From positions 509,337 to 573,336 of the forward strand of contig NZ_CYPW01000006.1 of the NCBI RefSeq assembly GCF_001458175.1: a stretch of DNA of 64,000 bases. The letters run 5' to 3'. A program made the position numbers and the translations under genes. The notes under the pieces are model-generated. The model saw only the letters and a list, made by a program, of their open reading frames with translations, was not told where the DNA came from and ran no database searches. This DNA comes from Shimia marina. GTDB taxonomy: Bacteria; Pseudomonadota; Alphaproteobacteria; Rhodobacterales; Rhodobacteraceae. Positions 26,555-36,286 of this stretch are shown here, one piece after another; within the stretch, counting starts at the first letter, position 1; every line of letters starts with the position of its first letter.

Positions 26555-27826
26555 ATGACACAAGAAAAGCTCGCGCTTGGCGATTTGAAAGCCAAAAGCC
26601 CGAAAGATCTCTTGGCGATGGCCGAAGAGCTGGAGATCGAAAACGCCTCCACCATGCGCAAAGGTGAGATCATGTTCCAAATTCTGCGCGAACGCGCAGA
26701 TGATGGATGGGAAATCTCCGGCGATGGTGTGTTGGAAGTGCTTCAGGATGGCTTTGGCTTCCTGCGCTCCCCAGAGGCCAACTATCTTCCGGGCCCGGAT
26801 GACATCTATGTCTCCCCAGACATGATCCGTCAGTACTCTCTGCGCACGGGTGACACCGTGAATGGGGTTATGACAGCCCCTGGCGACAACGAGCGTTACT
26901 TTGCCCTCACAGGTGTCTCTCAGATCAACTTTGAGGCCCCAGAGAAGGCCAAGCATAAGATCGCCTTTGACAACCTCACACCGCTCTATCCCGATGAGCG
27001 TCTGAAGATGGAGATCGAAGATCCCACCATCAAAGACCGCTCCGCCCGTGTGATTGATCTTGTGGCCCCAATTGGTAAGGGACAGCGCTCCCTGATCGTG
27101 GCGCCGCCGCGCACCGGTAAAACCGTGCTGCTGCAAAACATCGCACATTCCATCGAGGCCAACCACCCGGAGTGTTATCTGATCGTTCTGCTGATCGATG
27201 AACGCCCTGAAGAGGTGACCGATATGCAGCGTTCGGTAAAAGGCGAGGTGATCTCCTCCACCTTTGACGAACCGGCCACACGCCACGTTGCGGTCTCTGA
27301 AATGGTCATCGAGAAAGCCAAACGTCTGGTGGAACACAAACGAGATGTTGTGATCCTGTTGGATTCGATCACAAGACTTGGTCGTGCCTTCAACACTGTC
27401 GTGCCATCCTCTGGCAAAGTTCTGACCGGTGGTGTGGATGCCAACGCATTGCAACGTCCCAAGCGTTTCTTTGGTGCGGCCCGTAACATCGAAGAGGGCG
27501 GCTCGCTCACCATCATCTCCACCGCGCTGATCGACACCGGCTCGCGCATGGACGAGGTGATCTTCGAAGAATTCAAAGGCACCGGTAACTCTGAGATCGT
27601 GCTCGACCGTAAAGTGGCAGACAAGCGTGTCTTCCCGGCGATCGATATTCTCAAATCCGGCACCCGCAAAGAGGACCTGCTGGTCGACAAGGGCGACCTG
27701 GCGAAGACCTTCGTGCTGCGTCGTATCCTCAACCCGATGGGCACAACCGATGCTGTCGAATTCCTGCTTGGCAAACTCAAGCAGACCAAAACCAATGGCG
27801 AGTTCTTTGACTCGATGAACACCTAA
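26555..27826 (+). CDS. rho: Transcription termination factor Rho
   Basis: 423 residues. The N-terminal helical region ([29 protein letters not shown]) precedes the cold-shock-like RNA-binding domain ([24 protein letters not shown]). The ATPase core has Walker [12 protein letters not shown] near 183-192, [14 protein letters not shown], and the R-loop [23 protein letters not shown]. It forms the hexameric RNA helicase that ends untranslated transcripts. Its leader carries two potential hairpins, which may serve autoregulation as in other bacteria. Confidence 0.97.
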   Translation: MTQEKLALGDLKAKSPKDLLAMAEELEIENASTMRKGEIMFQILRERADDGWEISGDGVLEVLQDGFGFLRSPEANYLPGPDDIYVSPDMIRQYSLRTGDTVNGVMTAPGDNERYFALTGVSQINFEAPEKAKHKIAFDNLTPLYPDERLKMEIEDPTIKDRSARVIDLVAPIGKGQRSLIVAPPRTGKTVLLQNIAHSIEANHPECYLIVLLIDERPEEVTDMQRSVKGEVISSTFDEPATRHVAVSEMVIEKAKRLVEHKRDVVILLDSITRLGRAFNTVVPSSGKVLTGGVDANALQRPKRFFGAARNIEEGGSLTIISTALIDTGSRMDEVIFEEFKGTGNSEIVLDRKVADKRVFPAIDILKSGTRKEDLLVDKGDLAKTFVLRRILNPMGTTDAVEFLLGKLKQTKTNGEFFDSMNT

Positions 27827-27836
27827 GGAACGTGAC

Positions 27837-29135
27837 ATGGCCTATGTGCCTGACACAATTTTTGCCTTAGCCACGGCCCCCGGTAAAGCGGGGGTCGCTG
27901 TCGTTCGTGTGTCCGGTTCCCGCGTGGCGGAGGCGGGCAGAGCGCTCTTTGGGGCTTTGCCCAAACCCCGTTTTGCCGCTCTGAAACTTTTGAAAGATGC
28001 CAAGGGCCGTCGTCTGGATCAGGCTTTGGTGCTCTATTTCGAAGAGAAAGCCAGCTTCACCGGCGAAGAGGTGCTTGAACTGCATTTGCATGGCTCCACC
28101 GCCGTGGTGAATGCGGTGTTGCGAGAGCTGTCAGAGATGGAAGGTCTGCGCCTGGCCGAAGCGGGCGAATTCACCCGCCGCGCTTTGGAGAATGGCTGTC
28201 TTGATCTGGCGCAGGTCGAGGGCCTAGCCGATCTGATAGATGCAGAGACCGAAGCGCAACGTCGGCAAGCCTTGCGGGTTTTGTCTGGCGATCTTGGGGA
28301 ACTCGCGGGCAAATGGCGCACTGACCTGATCCGCGCGGCAGCTCTGATCGAAGCCACCATTGATTTTGCTGACGAAGATGTCCCCGTTGATGTGACCCCA
28401 GAGGTCACAGCGCTTTTGTCTGGTGTGCGCGCGGAACTCGATACAGAGATTACCGGAGTAGACACAGCCGAACGTATCCGCACCGGATTTGAAGTTGCTA
28501 TTCTTGGCGCGCCCAACGTCGGCAAATCGACTTTGCTCAATGCACTTGCCGGGCGCGAAGCGGCGATCACCTCTGAATATGCTGGCACCACGCGCGATGT
28601 GATCGAAGTCCGTATGGAGCTGAATGGCCTTCCGGTGACCCTGCTCGACACCGCTGGATTGCGCGAAACGGATGATCACGTCGAAGGCATCGGCATTCAG
28701 CGTGCGCGGGAACGGGCTGAGGCCGCAGATCTGCGTGTGTTCCTGAAATCTGAGGGCGAAGAGCTGGATTTCACCCCTTTGCCTGATGATGTGATCCGAT
28801 CTGCCAAGGCCGATATGCTGGCAGATCCGCAGAACGCGATTTCAGGCAAAACCGGATTTGGTGTGTCTGAGCTGGTTTCAGAGATCACAGAAAAACTCTC
28901 GGAACAGGCTGGTCGTTCTGGTGTGGCAACCCGCGAACGCCATCGCATTGCGATGAAGCGGGCTTCCGATGCGCTTGATGCCGGACGGGCCATTCTCGCT
29001 TTGGGGCCGGATCACTATGATATCGGTGCCGAAGAACTGCGCAGCGCGATTCGTGCTCTTGATTCCATCGTCGGCCATGTCGATGTAGAGAACCTATTGG
29101 ATGAGATCTTTTCGAGCTTCTGCATCGGAAAATAG
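27837..29135 (+). CDS. mnmE: tRNA uridine-5-carboxymethylaminomethyl synthesis GTPase MnmE
   Basis: 432 residues: N-terminal formyl-tetrahydrofolate-binding domain ([23 protein letters not shown]), helical domain, GTPase domain with G1 GAPNVGKST (about 223-231), G3 DTAGLRE, and the C-terminal FCIGK carrying the essential cysteine. With MnmG it installs cmnm5 on the wobble uridine of several tRNAs. It ends 23 bp before the reannotated mnmG start. Confidence 0.96.
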   Translation: MAYVPDTIFALATAPGKAGVAVVRVSGSRVAEAGRALFGALPKPRFAALKLLKDAKGRRLDQALVLYFEEKASFTGEEVLELHLHGSTAVVNAVLRELSEMEGLRLAEAGEFTRRALENGCLDLAQVEGLADLIDAETEAQRRQALRVLSGDLGELAGKWRTDLIRAAALIEATIDFADEDVPVDVTPEVTALLSGVRAELDTEITGVDTAERIRTGFEVAILGAPNVGKSTLLNALAGREAAITSEYAGTTRDVIEVRMELNGLPVTLLDTAGLRETDDHVEGIGIQRARERAEAADLRVFLKSEGEELDFTPLPDDVIRSAKADMLADPQNAISGKTGFGVSELVSEITEKLSEQAGRSGVATRERHRIAMKRASDALDAGRAILALGPDHYDIGAEELRSAIRALDSIVGHVDVENLLDEIFSSFCIGK

Positions 29136-29150
29136 ATCAAACTTGAGGAG

Positions 29151-29166
29151 TGTTTCACGTGAAACA
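29151..29166. other. parS: parS centromere site overlapping the mnmG start codon
   Basis: Perfect 16-bp palindrome TGTTTCACGTGAAACA, the universal ParB-binding sequence. It directly follows the AGGAG ribosome-binding site of mnmG and contains its GTG start codon (29159). Lies about 3.2 kb from the candidate origin and 3.3 kb upstream of parB. Confidence 0.97.
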
Positions 29167-31021
29167 TTTTGACGTCATTGTTGTGGGCGGCGGACACGCC
29201 GGAGCGGACGCTGCCGCCGCGGCTGCGCGTATGGGTGCAAAAACCGCGCTTATCACGCTGAAAAAATCCGGCATTGGCGTCATGTCCTGTAACCCGGCGA
29301 TTGGGGGCCTTGGCAAAGGCCATCTGGTGCGTGAAGTGGATGCGCTGGATGGTGTGATGGGCCGCATCGCGGATAAAGCCGGTATTCAGTTTCGCCTGCT
29401 CAACCGCCGCAAAGGCCCGGCGGTGCAAGGCCCACGCGCGCAATCTGATCGCAAGATCTACCGCACAGAGATGCTGGCAGAGATCGAAGCCACACCAAAT
29501 CTGACAATTGTCGAAGGCGAAGCCACGGATTTCCGTATGGAAGGGCAGGCCGTGCGCGGCGTGATCCTTGCAGATGGCTCCGAAATTTCTGCGCATGCCG
29601 TCGTCCTGACGACAGGCACCTTTTTGCGCGGTGTCATTCACATTGGCGATGTCTCGCGTCCTGGCGGGCGGATGGGTGATGAGGCCTCCGTCAAGCTGGC
29701 CGAGCGCATTGACAGTTTTGGCCTGCCTCTGGGCCGCTTGAAAACTGGCACGCCACCGCGCCTGAACGGCAAGACCATCAAATGGGATCTGTTGGCCAGC
29801 CAGCCCGGCGATGAAGACCCGGTTGTCTTCTCTTTCCTGAACAAAGCCCCCCTCGCGCGGCAAATTGCCTGTGGCATCACCCATACCAATCCCAAAACGC
29901 ATGAGATCATTCGCGAGAACCTTGATCGCTCTGCCATGTATGGCGGCCATATCGACGGGGTTGGGCCACGGTATTGTCCATCCATCGAAGATAAAATCGT
30001 GCGTTTCGCGGATAAGGAGTCTCATCAGGTCTTTCTTGAGCCAGAAGGTCTGGATGATGACACGGTGTATCCAAACGGGATCTCCACCTCTTTGCCCGTA
30101 GATGTGCAGGAGGCCTATGTGCGCTCAATGTACGGCCTTGAAGATGTGGAAATTGTGCAGCCGGGCTACGCCATTGAGTATGACTACATTGATCCGCGCG
30201 CGCTCAATGCAGAACTTGGCGTGAAATCCGTGCCCGGTCTCTTCTTGGCCGGGCAGATCAATGGCACGACCGGATATGAAGAGGCGGCGGCACAGGGGCT
30301 GGTTGCCGGTCTCAATGCGGCCTTGTCCGCGCAGGGGCGGGATCCCCATCACTTCAGCCGCTCTGACAGCTACATTGGTGTGATGGTCGATGACCTTATC
30401 ACGCGCGGGGTGACAGAACCCTACCGCATGTTCACCTCACGCGCCGAGTTCCGCCTGTCGTTGCGCGCGGATAATGCAGACCAGCGATTGACGCCAATTG
30501 GGCTTGATTTGGGACTTATTGGGGAAACACGTAAAGCTGCCTTCTCCGACAAATTGGAGAAACTCACCTCAGGCAAAGCCATGTTGGAAGAGAAAGGCTT
30601 TACGCCCAAAGAGATCAAAGCCTCCGGAATCGCGGTCAATCAGGATGGCAATCGCCGTACCGCTTTTCAGGTGCTCGCCTTCCCAGAAGTCAGCTTCACT
30701 GATATCACAGCGCTTGATCCGCGTTTTGGGGCAATGGACGAAGAGGTTCAGCTGCAACTCGAACGTGACGCCCTCTATGCCAACTACATTGAGCGGCAAA
30801 AGCGGGATGTTGAGGCCATGCGCCGGGATGAGACACAAACCATTCCCGCTGATTTTAACTTTGATGTGATTGATGGGCTGAGCAACGAGCTCAAGACCAA
30901 ACTCAACGCGGTGCGCCCCTCCAATCTGGGGCAGGCGGGGCGTATTGATGGGATGACACCTGCGGCGCTGACTTTGCTGTTGGCCAAACTGCGTCAAGCT
31001 CAGAAAGCGAAAACTGCCTGA
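29159..31021 (+). CDS. mnmG: tRNA uridine-5-carboxymethylaminomethyl synthesis FAD enzyme MnmG (GidA)
   Basis: 620 residues. FAD-binding dinucleotide motif [12 protein letters not shown] at 8-19, [33 protein letters not shown], and the second signature [17 protein letters not shown] with the C-terminal [22 protein letters not shown]. The start is set at GTG 29159 (MKHFDVIV), which has AGGAG 8 bases upstream; the GTG at 29150 overlaps that element and is rejected. Works with MnmE. The stop overlaps the rsmG ATG (TGATG). Confidence 0.96.
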   Translation: MKHFDVIVVGGGHAGADAAAAAARMGAKTALITLKKSGIGVMSCNPAIGGLGKGHLVREVDALDGVMGRIADKAGIQFRLLNRRKGPAVQGPRAQSDRKIYRTEMLAEIEATPNLTIVEGEATDFRMEGQAVRGVILADGSEISAHAVVLTTGTFLRGVIHIGDVSRPGGRMGDEASVKLAERIDSFGLPLGRLKTGTPPRLNGKTIKWDLLASQPGDEDPVVFSFLNKAPLARQIACGITHTNPKTHEIIRENLDRSAMYGGHIDGVGPRYCPSIEDKIVRFADKESHQVFLEPEGLDDDTVYPNGISTSLPVDVQEAYVRSMYGLEDVEIVQPGYAIEYDYIDPRALNAELGVKSVPGLFLAGQINGTTGYEEAAAQGLVAGLNAALSAQGRDPHHFSRSDSYIGVMVDDLITRGVTEPYRMFTSRAEFRLSLRADNADQRLTPIGLDLGLIGETRKAAFSDKLEKLTSGKAMLEEKGFTPKEIKASGIAVNQDGNRRTAFQVLAFPEVSFTDITALDPRFGAMDEEVQLQLERDALYANYIERQKRDVEAMRRDETQTIPADFNFDVIDGLSNELKTKLNAVRPSNLGQAGRIDGMTPAALTLLLAKLRQAQKAKTA

Positions 31022-31659
31022 TGTCCTGTCCAGATACCGTTAAATCACAGTTGAATGTTTCACGTGAAACATTGGATCGTTTGGAAACGCTTGCGGATCT
31101 TCTGCAAAAATGGAACCCGCGGATTAATCTGGTGTCCAAATCCACGCTGAAAGATCTTTGGACACGGCACATTCTGGATTCCGTGCAGGTGTTGAAATCT
31201 GCACCGGCCAATGCCGATCACTGGGTGGATATTGGCAGCGGGGGAGGTTTTCCCGGATTGGTCATCGCCCTTATGCAGCAGGAGCCAGAGGCTCCTAAAA
31301 AAGTAACATTGATCGAAAGCGATCAACGCAAATGTGCTTTTCTACGCACGGTTTTGCGCGAAACTGGGGTGCAGGCCACAGTGATCTCCGAGCGTATTGA
31401 AAAAGCCACGCCACAGAATGCAGATGTGCTTTCCGCCCGTGCGCTGGCCGATCTCTCACTTCTGTTTGATTTTGCAGAGCGGCATTTGAAGGCATCCGGT
31501 CAAGCCGTGTTCCCAAAAGGCGCACGTTGGGAAAAAGAGGTCGAAACGGCTCAGAAATCGTGGTCATTTGAATGCCAAGTGGTAAAAAGTATTACGGACC
31601 CTGAAGCGGTCATCCTGAAGGTCGGAGAGATTAAACGTGTCGGATCCCACACGCCCTAA
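31021..31659 (+). CDS. rsmG: 16S rRNA (guanine527-N7)-methyltransferase RsmG (GidB)
   Basis: 212 residues with the family motifs NPRINLVSKSTLKDLWTRHILDSVQ, the SAM loop WVDIGSGGGFPGLVIAL, and IESDQRKCAFLRTVLRET. It methylates G527 of 16S rRNA; loss gives low-level streptomycin resistance. The NVSRET peptide near residue 12 is encoded by an internal parS site. It overlaps mnmG by one base and parA by 23 bases. Confidence 0.96.
   Translation: MSCPDTVKSQLNVSRETLDRLETLADLLQKWNPRINLVSKSTLKDLWTRHILDSVQVLKSAPANADHWVDIGSGGGFPGLVIALMQQEPEAPKKVTLIESDQRKCAFLRTVLRETGVQATVISERIEKATPQNADVLSARALADLSLLFDFAERHLKASGQAVFPKGARWEKEVETAQKSWSFECQVVKSITDPEAVILKVGEIKRVGSHTP
31056..31071. other. parS: parS centromere site inside rsmG
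   Basis: Second perfect TGTTTCACGTGAAACA palindrome, located within the 5' coding region of rsmG, 1.9 kb from the first site and 0.6 kb upstream of parA. Confidence 0.97.
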
Positions 31660-32446
31660 GGGCCCCAAGATCATCGCTGTCGCCAATCAAAAAGGCGGCG
31701 TGGGCAAAACCACCACCGCTATCAACCTCGCCGCAGCCCTCGCCGAGGAGGGGTGTCGCGTGCTTTTGGTCGATCTCGATCCACAAGGCAACGCCTCAAC
31801 AGGGCTCGGTGTGGAGGTCGAGGATCGCAATAACACGACCTATGATTTGCTGACGGGTGAAGTTGAGCTGGAAGACGTCATTCAGAAAACAGAGTCTGAG
31901 AATATGATGATCGTCCCGGCGACGGTAGATCTCAGCTCGGCAGATATCGAACTGATGTCCAACGAAAAGCGCAGTTTCTTGCTGCATGATGCCTTGCGCC
32001 AAACCGCAATGGATCATTATGGCTTTGATTATATCCTCATCGATTGCCCACCATCCCTGAATCTCTTGACGGTCAATGCCATGATCGCCGCGCATTCTGT
32101 TCTGATCCCGCTTCAAAGTGAGTTTTTTGCGCTTGAAGGTTTGTCTCAGCTGATGCTGACCGTGCGCGAAGTCCGTCAGACAGCGAATTCCAGTCTCCGC
32201 ATTGAGGGCATTGTTCTGACCATGTTTGATGCGCGCAACAACCTGTCACAACAGGTGGAGCAGGATGCACGCGACAATTTGGGTGAATTGGTTTTTGATA
32301 CCAAAATTCCAAGAAATGTGCGGGTGTCAGAGGCCCCATCCTATGCGCAAGCGGTTTTGGATTATGACTCCACCTCCAAGGGAGCAGTGGCATATCGTGC
32401 GCTCGCGAAAGAATTGCTTGTGAAAAATAAAAAGCTCGCCGCTTAA
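31637..32446 (+). CDS. parA: Chromosome partitioning ATPase ParA (Soj)
   Basis: 269 residues from a GTG start (31637) with GGAGAG upstream, inside the 3' end of rsmG. Deviant Walker A KGGVGKTTTAINLAAALA (19-36) with the signature lysine, VLLVDLDPQGNASTGLG, YDYILIDCPPSLNLLTVNAM-like DYILIDCPPSLNLL. Forms the ATP-dependent nucleoid gradient that moves ParB-parS complexes. Operon with parB, 12 bp apart. Confidence 0.97.
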   Translation: MSDPTRPKGPKIIAVANQKGGVGKTTTAINLAAALAEEGCRVLLVDLDPQGNASTGLGVEVEDRNNTTYDLLTGEVELEDVIQKTESENMMIVPATVDLSSADIELMSNEKRSFLLHDALRQTAMDHYGFDYILIDCPPSLNLLTVNAMIAAHSVLIPLQSEFFALEGLSQLMLTVREVRQTANSSLRIEGIVLTMFDARNNLSQQVEQDARDNLGELVFDTKIPRNVRVSEAPSYAQAVLDYDSTSKGAVAYRALAKELLVKNKKLAA

Positions 32447-32458
32447 GGGAGGCTCCAA

Positions 32459-33352
32459 ATGGCAGATAAGAAAAAACCGCGTGGCCTCGGCCGCGGCCTC
32501 AGCGCATTGATGGCGGATGTGACCGAAGAGAAAACCCGCCAGGAGGCTGGAGAGGCTCCGCGGCGCGCCGATCTTGTGGTGCCAATTGAACGGATCGAGC
32601 CCAATCCGGATCAGCCAAGGCGCGACTTTACGCCGGAACAGCTCGATGATCTGGCCAATTCCATTCGGGAAAAAGGCGTCATTCAGCCGCTGATCGTTCG
32701 GAAAAAAGCGAACGACCGCTATGAAATTGTCGCCGGTGAGCGCCGGTGGCGCGCCTCTCAGATGGCAAAGCTGCATGAGCTGCCCATCATCGTGCGAGAA
32801 TACGATGATACCGAAGTGCTCGAAATTGCGATCATCGAAAACATTCAACGGGCTGATCTGAACCCGGTTGAAGAGGCGATGGGCTATCGCCAACTGATGC
32901 AGAAGTTTGGTCACACGCAGGAGAAAGTGTCAGAGGCCCTTGGTAAGAGCCGCAGCCATATCGCCAACCTGATGCGCTTGCTCAATCTTCCGGATGATGT
33001 GCAGTCGATGTTGCGAGAAGGCCAGCTCTCTGCTGGCCACGCGCGCGCTTTGGTGACCTCCGAAAATGCCTCTGATCTGGCACGCAAAGTTGTGAAAGAC
33101 GGTCTGTCCGTGCGCCAGACAGAAAAACTGGCGAAAAAAACAGGCTCTCTCGTCGAGCAAAATAAAAAATCTCGACCAAAGACACGTAAGGACGCCGATA
33201 CAGTCGCGCTAGAGGGCGATCTTTCGGCGAACTTAGGCATGAAAGTTGCCGTGGATCATGTCTCTGGCGGCGAAAATGGGAAAATTACGATTACTTATCA
33301 AACACTTGATGAGTTGGATGAATTGTGCCGGATTTTGACGTCTACGAATTAG
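32459..33352 (+). CDS. parB: Chromosome partitioning protein ParB (Spo0J)
   Basis: 297 residues: GLGRGLSALM near the N-terminus (ParA contact), the CTPase/ParB box with GERRWRASQMAKLHELPIIVRE and ENIQRADLNPVEEA, helix-turn-helix KVSEALGKSRSHIANLMRLLNLP that reads parS, and a C-terminal dimer domain. It loads at the two parS sites within 3.5 kb upstream and spreads. Its last 11 bases overlap the convergent DUF454 gene. Confidence 0.97.
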   Translation: MADKKKPRGLGRGLSALMADVTEEKTRQEAGEAPRRADLVVPIERIEPNPDQPRRDFTPEQLDDLANSIREKGVIQPLIVRKKANDRYEIVAGERRWRASQMAKLHELPIIVREYDDTEVLEIAIIENIQRADLNPVEEAMGYRQLMQKFGHTQEKVSEALGKSRSHIANLMRLLNLPDDVQSMLREGQLSAGHARALVTSENASDLARKVVKDGLSVRQTEKLAKKTGSLVEQNKKSRPKTRKDADTVALEGDLSANLGMKVAVDHVSGGENGKITITYQTLDELDELCRILTSTN

Positions 33353-33695
33353 GGCGCGTCCAGATGAAAAAAAGTACCGCGCTTAAAACCACGGCCTGAA
33401 TGATCAAAACCGAGGTTTTGACACCAACAATCAAAGAAATCCCAAAAACGGCGGCAATCGACACGGTGGCCGCCTTTTTTGCATTGGGGCGAATGGCACC
33501 GCTGCGATGCCAGTCAGCAATCATGGGTCCGAAGGTCTTATGGGACAAAAGCCACGCGTGAAGCCGCTCTGAAGATCGGGCAAAGCAAAAGGCCGCGAGC
33601 AAGAGAAATGGCACTGTTGGCAAAAGTGGCAAAACCACACCGATCAGGGCCAATCCCACAGAGAGCAACCCACCAATGAGCCAAAGTGCACGCAT
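33342..33695 (-). CDS. DUF454 (YbaN-like) small membrane protein
   Basis: 117 residues with the DUF454 pattern: LWLIGGLLSVGLALIGVVLPLLPTVPFLLLAAFCFARSSERLHAWLLSHKTFGPMI, three to four membrane helices, and a conserved central WL..H..FGP motif. Family function is unknown. It starts right after the hemW stop codon (hemW ends at 33696) and converges on parB with an 11-base overlap. Confidence 0.85.
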   Translation of the reverse strand: MRALWLIGGLLSVGLALIGVVLPLLPTVPFLLLAAFCFARSSERLHAWLLSHKTFGPMIADWHRSGAIRPNAKKAATVSIAAVFGISLIVGVKTSVLIIQAVVLSAVLFFIWTRPNS

Positions 33696-34853
33696 CTAAT
33701 CCACCAAGAGTTCAGCCAGGACAGAGTTCAAAACCATTCGTCCCTGCGGAAGCACCTTAAGCTGCTGAGCAGAGAGTTCAATCAGGCCTAGCTCTTGCAG
33801 CCCTTCGACACGCGCCCCGCGAAGGCGAGTGCCTGACAAAGCTTCATACCGCCTCAGATCGACCCCATCTGACAAACGCAGCCCCATCATCAGAAACTCC
33901 GCAGCTTGGTCTTGCAGATCAATCTGTTCTTTCAGGTTTTCACCAGTCCCGGCCTCTGCCGCCTCCAACCATTTGGTTGGATTGCGCCATGTTTCAATCG
34001 CATGCCGCTGGCCATCTAAAGTCAGGCGCGCGTGGGCACCGGGGCCAATCCCTGCGTAATCGCCATAGCGCCAATAGATTTGATTGTGCCGGGATTCCGA
34101 TCCAACCGCCGCGTAATTGGACACCTCATAGGGCAGCATACCTGCCGCAGCACAGATCTCCTGTGTCACCTCATACATATCCGCCGCCAGATCATCCTCT
34201 GGCAATCCGCGCAGCTTGCCACGGTTGTACCGATCACCAAAGGTCGTGCCTTGTTCAATGGTGAGTTGATAGAGAGAGAGGTGATCAATCGCCATGGAAA
34301 GCGCTTCGCGCAGCTCTGCTTGCCAATCCTGCAAGGTTTGATCCTGTCGCGCATAGATCAGGTCAAAACTCACACGATCAAAGGTTTTACGCGCGATATC
34401 AAAGGCCTGTTTGGCCTCATCAACGGAATGAATGCGCCCCAAACGGCGCAGATCCGCATCATTTAACGCCTGAATGCCCATCGAAATGCGGTTCACACCG
34501 CCTTGGCGAAACGCGGCGAATTTCCCTGCTTCAACAGATCCCGGATTCGCTTCAAGCGTGATTTCCATGTCATTGGATCTGGGCCAGAGCTTGAACACGC
34601 GTTCCAGAATGGCGGCTACCACATCCGGGTCCATCAAGCTTGGGGTGCCACCACCAAAGAAAACAGTATTTAAAACGCGACCGGAGGTGAGCGCCGCCAC
34701 CCGATCCAGTTCTTGCAGATAGGCGCGCATCCAACGGTTTTGATCGATTTCACGGCTCACATGGCTGTTGAAATCGCAGTAGGGGCATTTGGCCTGACAA
34801 AACGGCCAGTGAATATACAGGCCAAAGCCCCCGTTTTGCCAATCCTCAGCCAA
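33696..34853 (-). CDS. hemW: Haem chaperone HemW (HemN-like radical SAM protein)
   Basis: About 385 residues. Radical SAM cluster FCQAKCPYCDFNSH (Cys19, 23, 26 in the chosen numbering), then NTVFFGGGTPSLM, LEANPGS and a C-terminal HemN-C type domain (IGLIELSAQQLKVLPQGR). It lacks the coproporphyrinogen-specific extensions of true HemN, so a haem-trafficking role is the better call. The start is uncertain: no ATG is available, and I propose TTG 34853 ([16 protein letters not shown]); a TTG at 34868 is the other option. Overlaps the 3' end of rdgB. Confidence 0.88.
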   Translation of the reverse strand: MAEDWQNGGFGLYIHWPFCQAKCPYCDFNSHVSREIDQNRWMRAYLQELDRVAALTSGRVLNTVFFGGGTPSLMDPDVVAAILERVFKLWPRSNDMEITLEANPGSVEAGKFAAFRQGGVNRISMGIQALNDADLRRLGRIHSVDEAKQAFDIARKTFDRVSFDLIYARQDQTLQDWQAELREALSMAIDHLSLYQLTIEQGTTFGDRYNRGKLRGLPEDDLAADMYEVTQEICAAAGMLPYEVSNYAAVGSESRHNQIYWRYGDYAGIGPGAHARLTLDGQRHAIETWRNPTKWLEAAEAGTGENLKEQIDLQDQAAEFLMMGLRLSDGVDLRRYEALSGTRLRGARVEGLQELGLIELSAQQLKVLPQGRMVLNSVLAELLVD

Positions 34854-35457
34854 AACAACCGGCCACAAAGGCTTTCACCGCGCGGCCGCGATGACTGATC
34901 TTGTTCTTTTCCCAGCGGTCCATTTCCGCAAAGGTCACATCATGGCCTTCGGGCACAAACATGGGATCATAGCCAAAGCCATCCTTGCCCCGCAGAGGCC
35001 AGATCAGATGGCCGGGGGCCACGCCTTCAAACACCTCATCATGCCCATCAGGCCAGGCCAGAACCAGCGTAGAGCGAAACTGTGCCAAACGGGGATGTGG
35101 GGCGTTGATCGCCTCAAGCTCATTATGCGCACGCGTCATCGCCATGGTGAAATCACGGCCATTGCCGGTTTCTGCCCAGTCGGCAGTATACACGCCCGGC
35201 GCGCCATTGAGCGCGTCAATGGTGATGCCGCTGTCATCAGACAGGGCAGGGAGGCCGGTGGCCTGCGCCGCTGCATGCGCCTTGATACGGGCATTGCCGA
35301 CAAAGGTGTCCTCGGTCTCTTCCGGCTCCGGCAGATCCATCTCGGCCGCGCCAATGACGCTCACGCCAAAGGGCTCAAGGAGATGGATCATCTCCTCAAG
35401 CTTGCCTTTGTTGTGGGTCGCCATCAGCAGCTTTTTATCCGTGAATTTACGGGTCAT
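34846..35457 (-). CDS. rdgB: RdgB/HAM1 non-canonical purine NTP pyrophosphatase
   Basis: 203 residues with [14 protein letters not shown] at the start, [13 protein letters not shown], and [16 protein letters not shown], the family signatures. It removes dITP, dGTP analogues and XTP from nucleotide pools. The ATG overlaps the rph stop by 4 nt and its end overlaps hemW, forming the operon rph-rdgB-hemW-DUF454. Confidence 0.96.
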   Translation of the reverse strand: MTRKFTDKKLLMATHNKGKLEEMIHLLEPFGVSVIGAAEMDLPEPEETEDTFVGNARIKAHAAAQATGLPALSDDSGITIDALNGAPGVYTADWAETGNGRDFTMAMTRAHNELEAINAPHPRLAQFRSTLVLAWPDGHDEVFEGVAPGHLIWPLRGKDGFGYDPMFVPEGHDVTFAEMDRWEKNKISHRGRAVKAFVAGCFG

Positions 35458-36170
35458 GCGGCAACCGCTGCCTCTTGTGCCGCCACAAGTTCGGCCACAC
35501 CTTTTTCGGCCAGATCCAGCAATTCATTCATCTGCGCACGGGAATAGGTGGCGCCTTCTGCGGACATCTGCGTTTCGATCATCTGCCCATTGGCCAGCAT
35601 GATGAAGTTGCCATCCACGCCGGCTTCGCTGTCTTCCGGGTAGTCCAGATCCAGCACCGGCTGACCGGCATAGATGCCGCAAGACACCGCAGCCACGGGA
35701 GAAATCAGCGGATCAGAGGTAATATCGCCTGCTTTCAGAAGTTTGTTCACCGCCAGACGCAGCGCCACCCAGCCACCGGTGATGGAGGCACAGCGCGTGC
35801 CGCCGTCGGCCTGAATGACATCACAATCAACCGTGATCTGACGCTCGCCCAGAGCCACACGATCCACACCAGCGCGCAGGCTGCGGCCGATCAGGCGCTG
35901 AATTTCTACAGTCCGGCCACCTTGCTTGCCAGAGGTGGCTTCGCGGCGCATCCGCGACGAGGTGGAGCGGGGCAGCATGCCATATTCGGCAGTCACCCAG
36001 CCAAGACCGGAGCCTTTGATAAAGGGCGGCACACGGGCTTCAAGCGACGCAGTGCAGAGCACATGGGTGTCGCCCATCTTGATCAAACAGGAGCCTTCGG
36101 CGTGTTTTGTCACATTGGTTTCGATGGAGACTTCACGCATTTCATTGAGCTGACGGCCAGAGGGACGCAT
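35454..36170 (-). CDS. rph: Ribonuclease PH
   Basis: 238 residues, the normal length, from ATG 36170 ([12 protein letters not shown]), preceded by AAAGGAAA; an in-frame TTG two codons upstream is less likely. Diagnostic motifs are [47 protein letters not shown] and [16 protein letters not shown]. Phosphorolytic 3' trimming of tRNA. Divergent from hrcA. Confidence 0.96.
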   Translation of the reverse strand: MRPSGRQLNEMREVSIETNVTKHAEGSCLIKMGDTHVLCTASLEARVPPFIKGSGLGWVTAEYGMLPRSTSSRMRREATSGKQGGRTVEIQRLIGRSLRAGVDRVALGERQITVDCDVIQADGGTRCASITGGWVALRLAVNKLLKAGDITSDPLISPVAAVSCGIYAGQPVLDLDYPEDSEAGVDGNFIMLANGQMIETQMSAEGATYSRAQMNELLDLAEKGVAELVAAQEAAVAA

Positions 36171-36235
36171 GGGCAAATTTCCTTTATTGGTTTGGGCTGG
36201 GGATACCCGCCGCGCAAGGTCGGACGCAACCCCGA

Positions 36236-36264
36236 TTGACCTTTGCCTTTGAGGCTATTTTATT
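36236..36264 (+). promoter_or_regulatory. Possible promoter of hrcA-grpE
   Basis: TTGACC at 36236-36241, 17-bp spacer, TTTATT at 36259-36264, 23 bp before the hrcA ATG. I see no CIRCE inverted repeat here, so autoregulation by HrcA is not evident at this locus. Confidence 0.3.
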
Positions 36265-36286
36265 GAGAAGACAAAGGCACGGGCGA

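Noticed and set aside
26429-27838. 469-codon open frame on - strand opposite rho
   Set aside because: It is an antisense shadow of rho; the translation has no recognisable domain, and the + strand frame is an unmistakable Rho.
29150-29158. GTG at 29150 as the mnmG start
   Set aside because: It overlaps the AGGAG itself; the GTG at 29159 has correct spacing and gives the usual MKHFDVIV start.
29015-30025. 336-codon open frame on - strand opposite mnmG
   Set aside because: Crosses parS and the mnmE-mnmG junction and has no family similarity.
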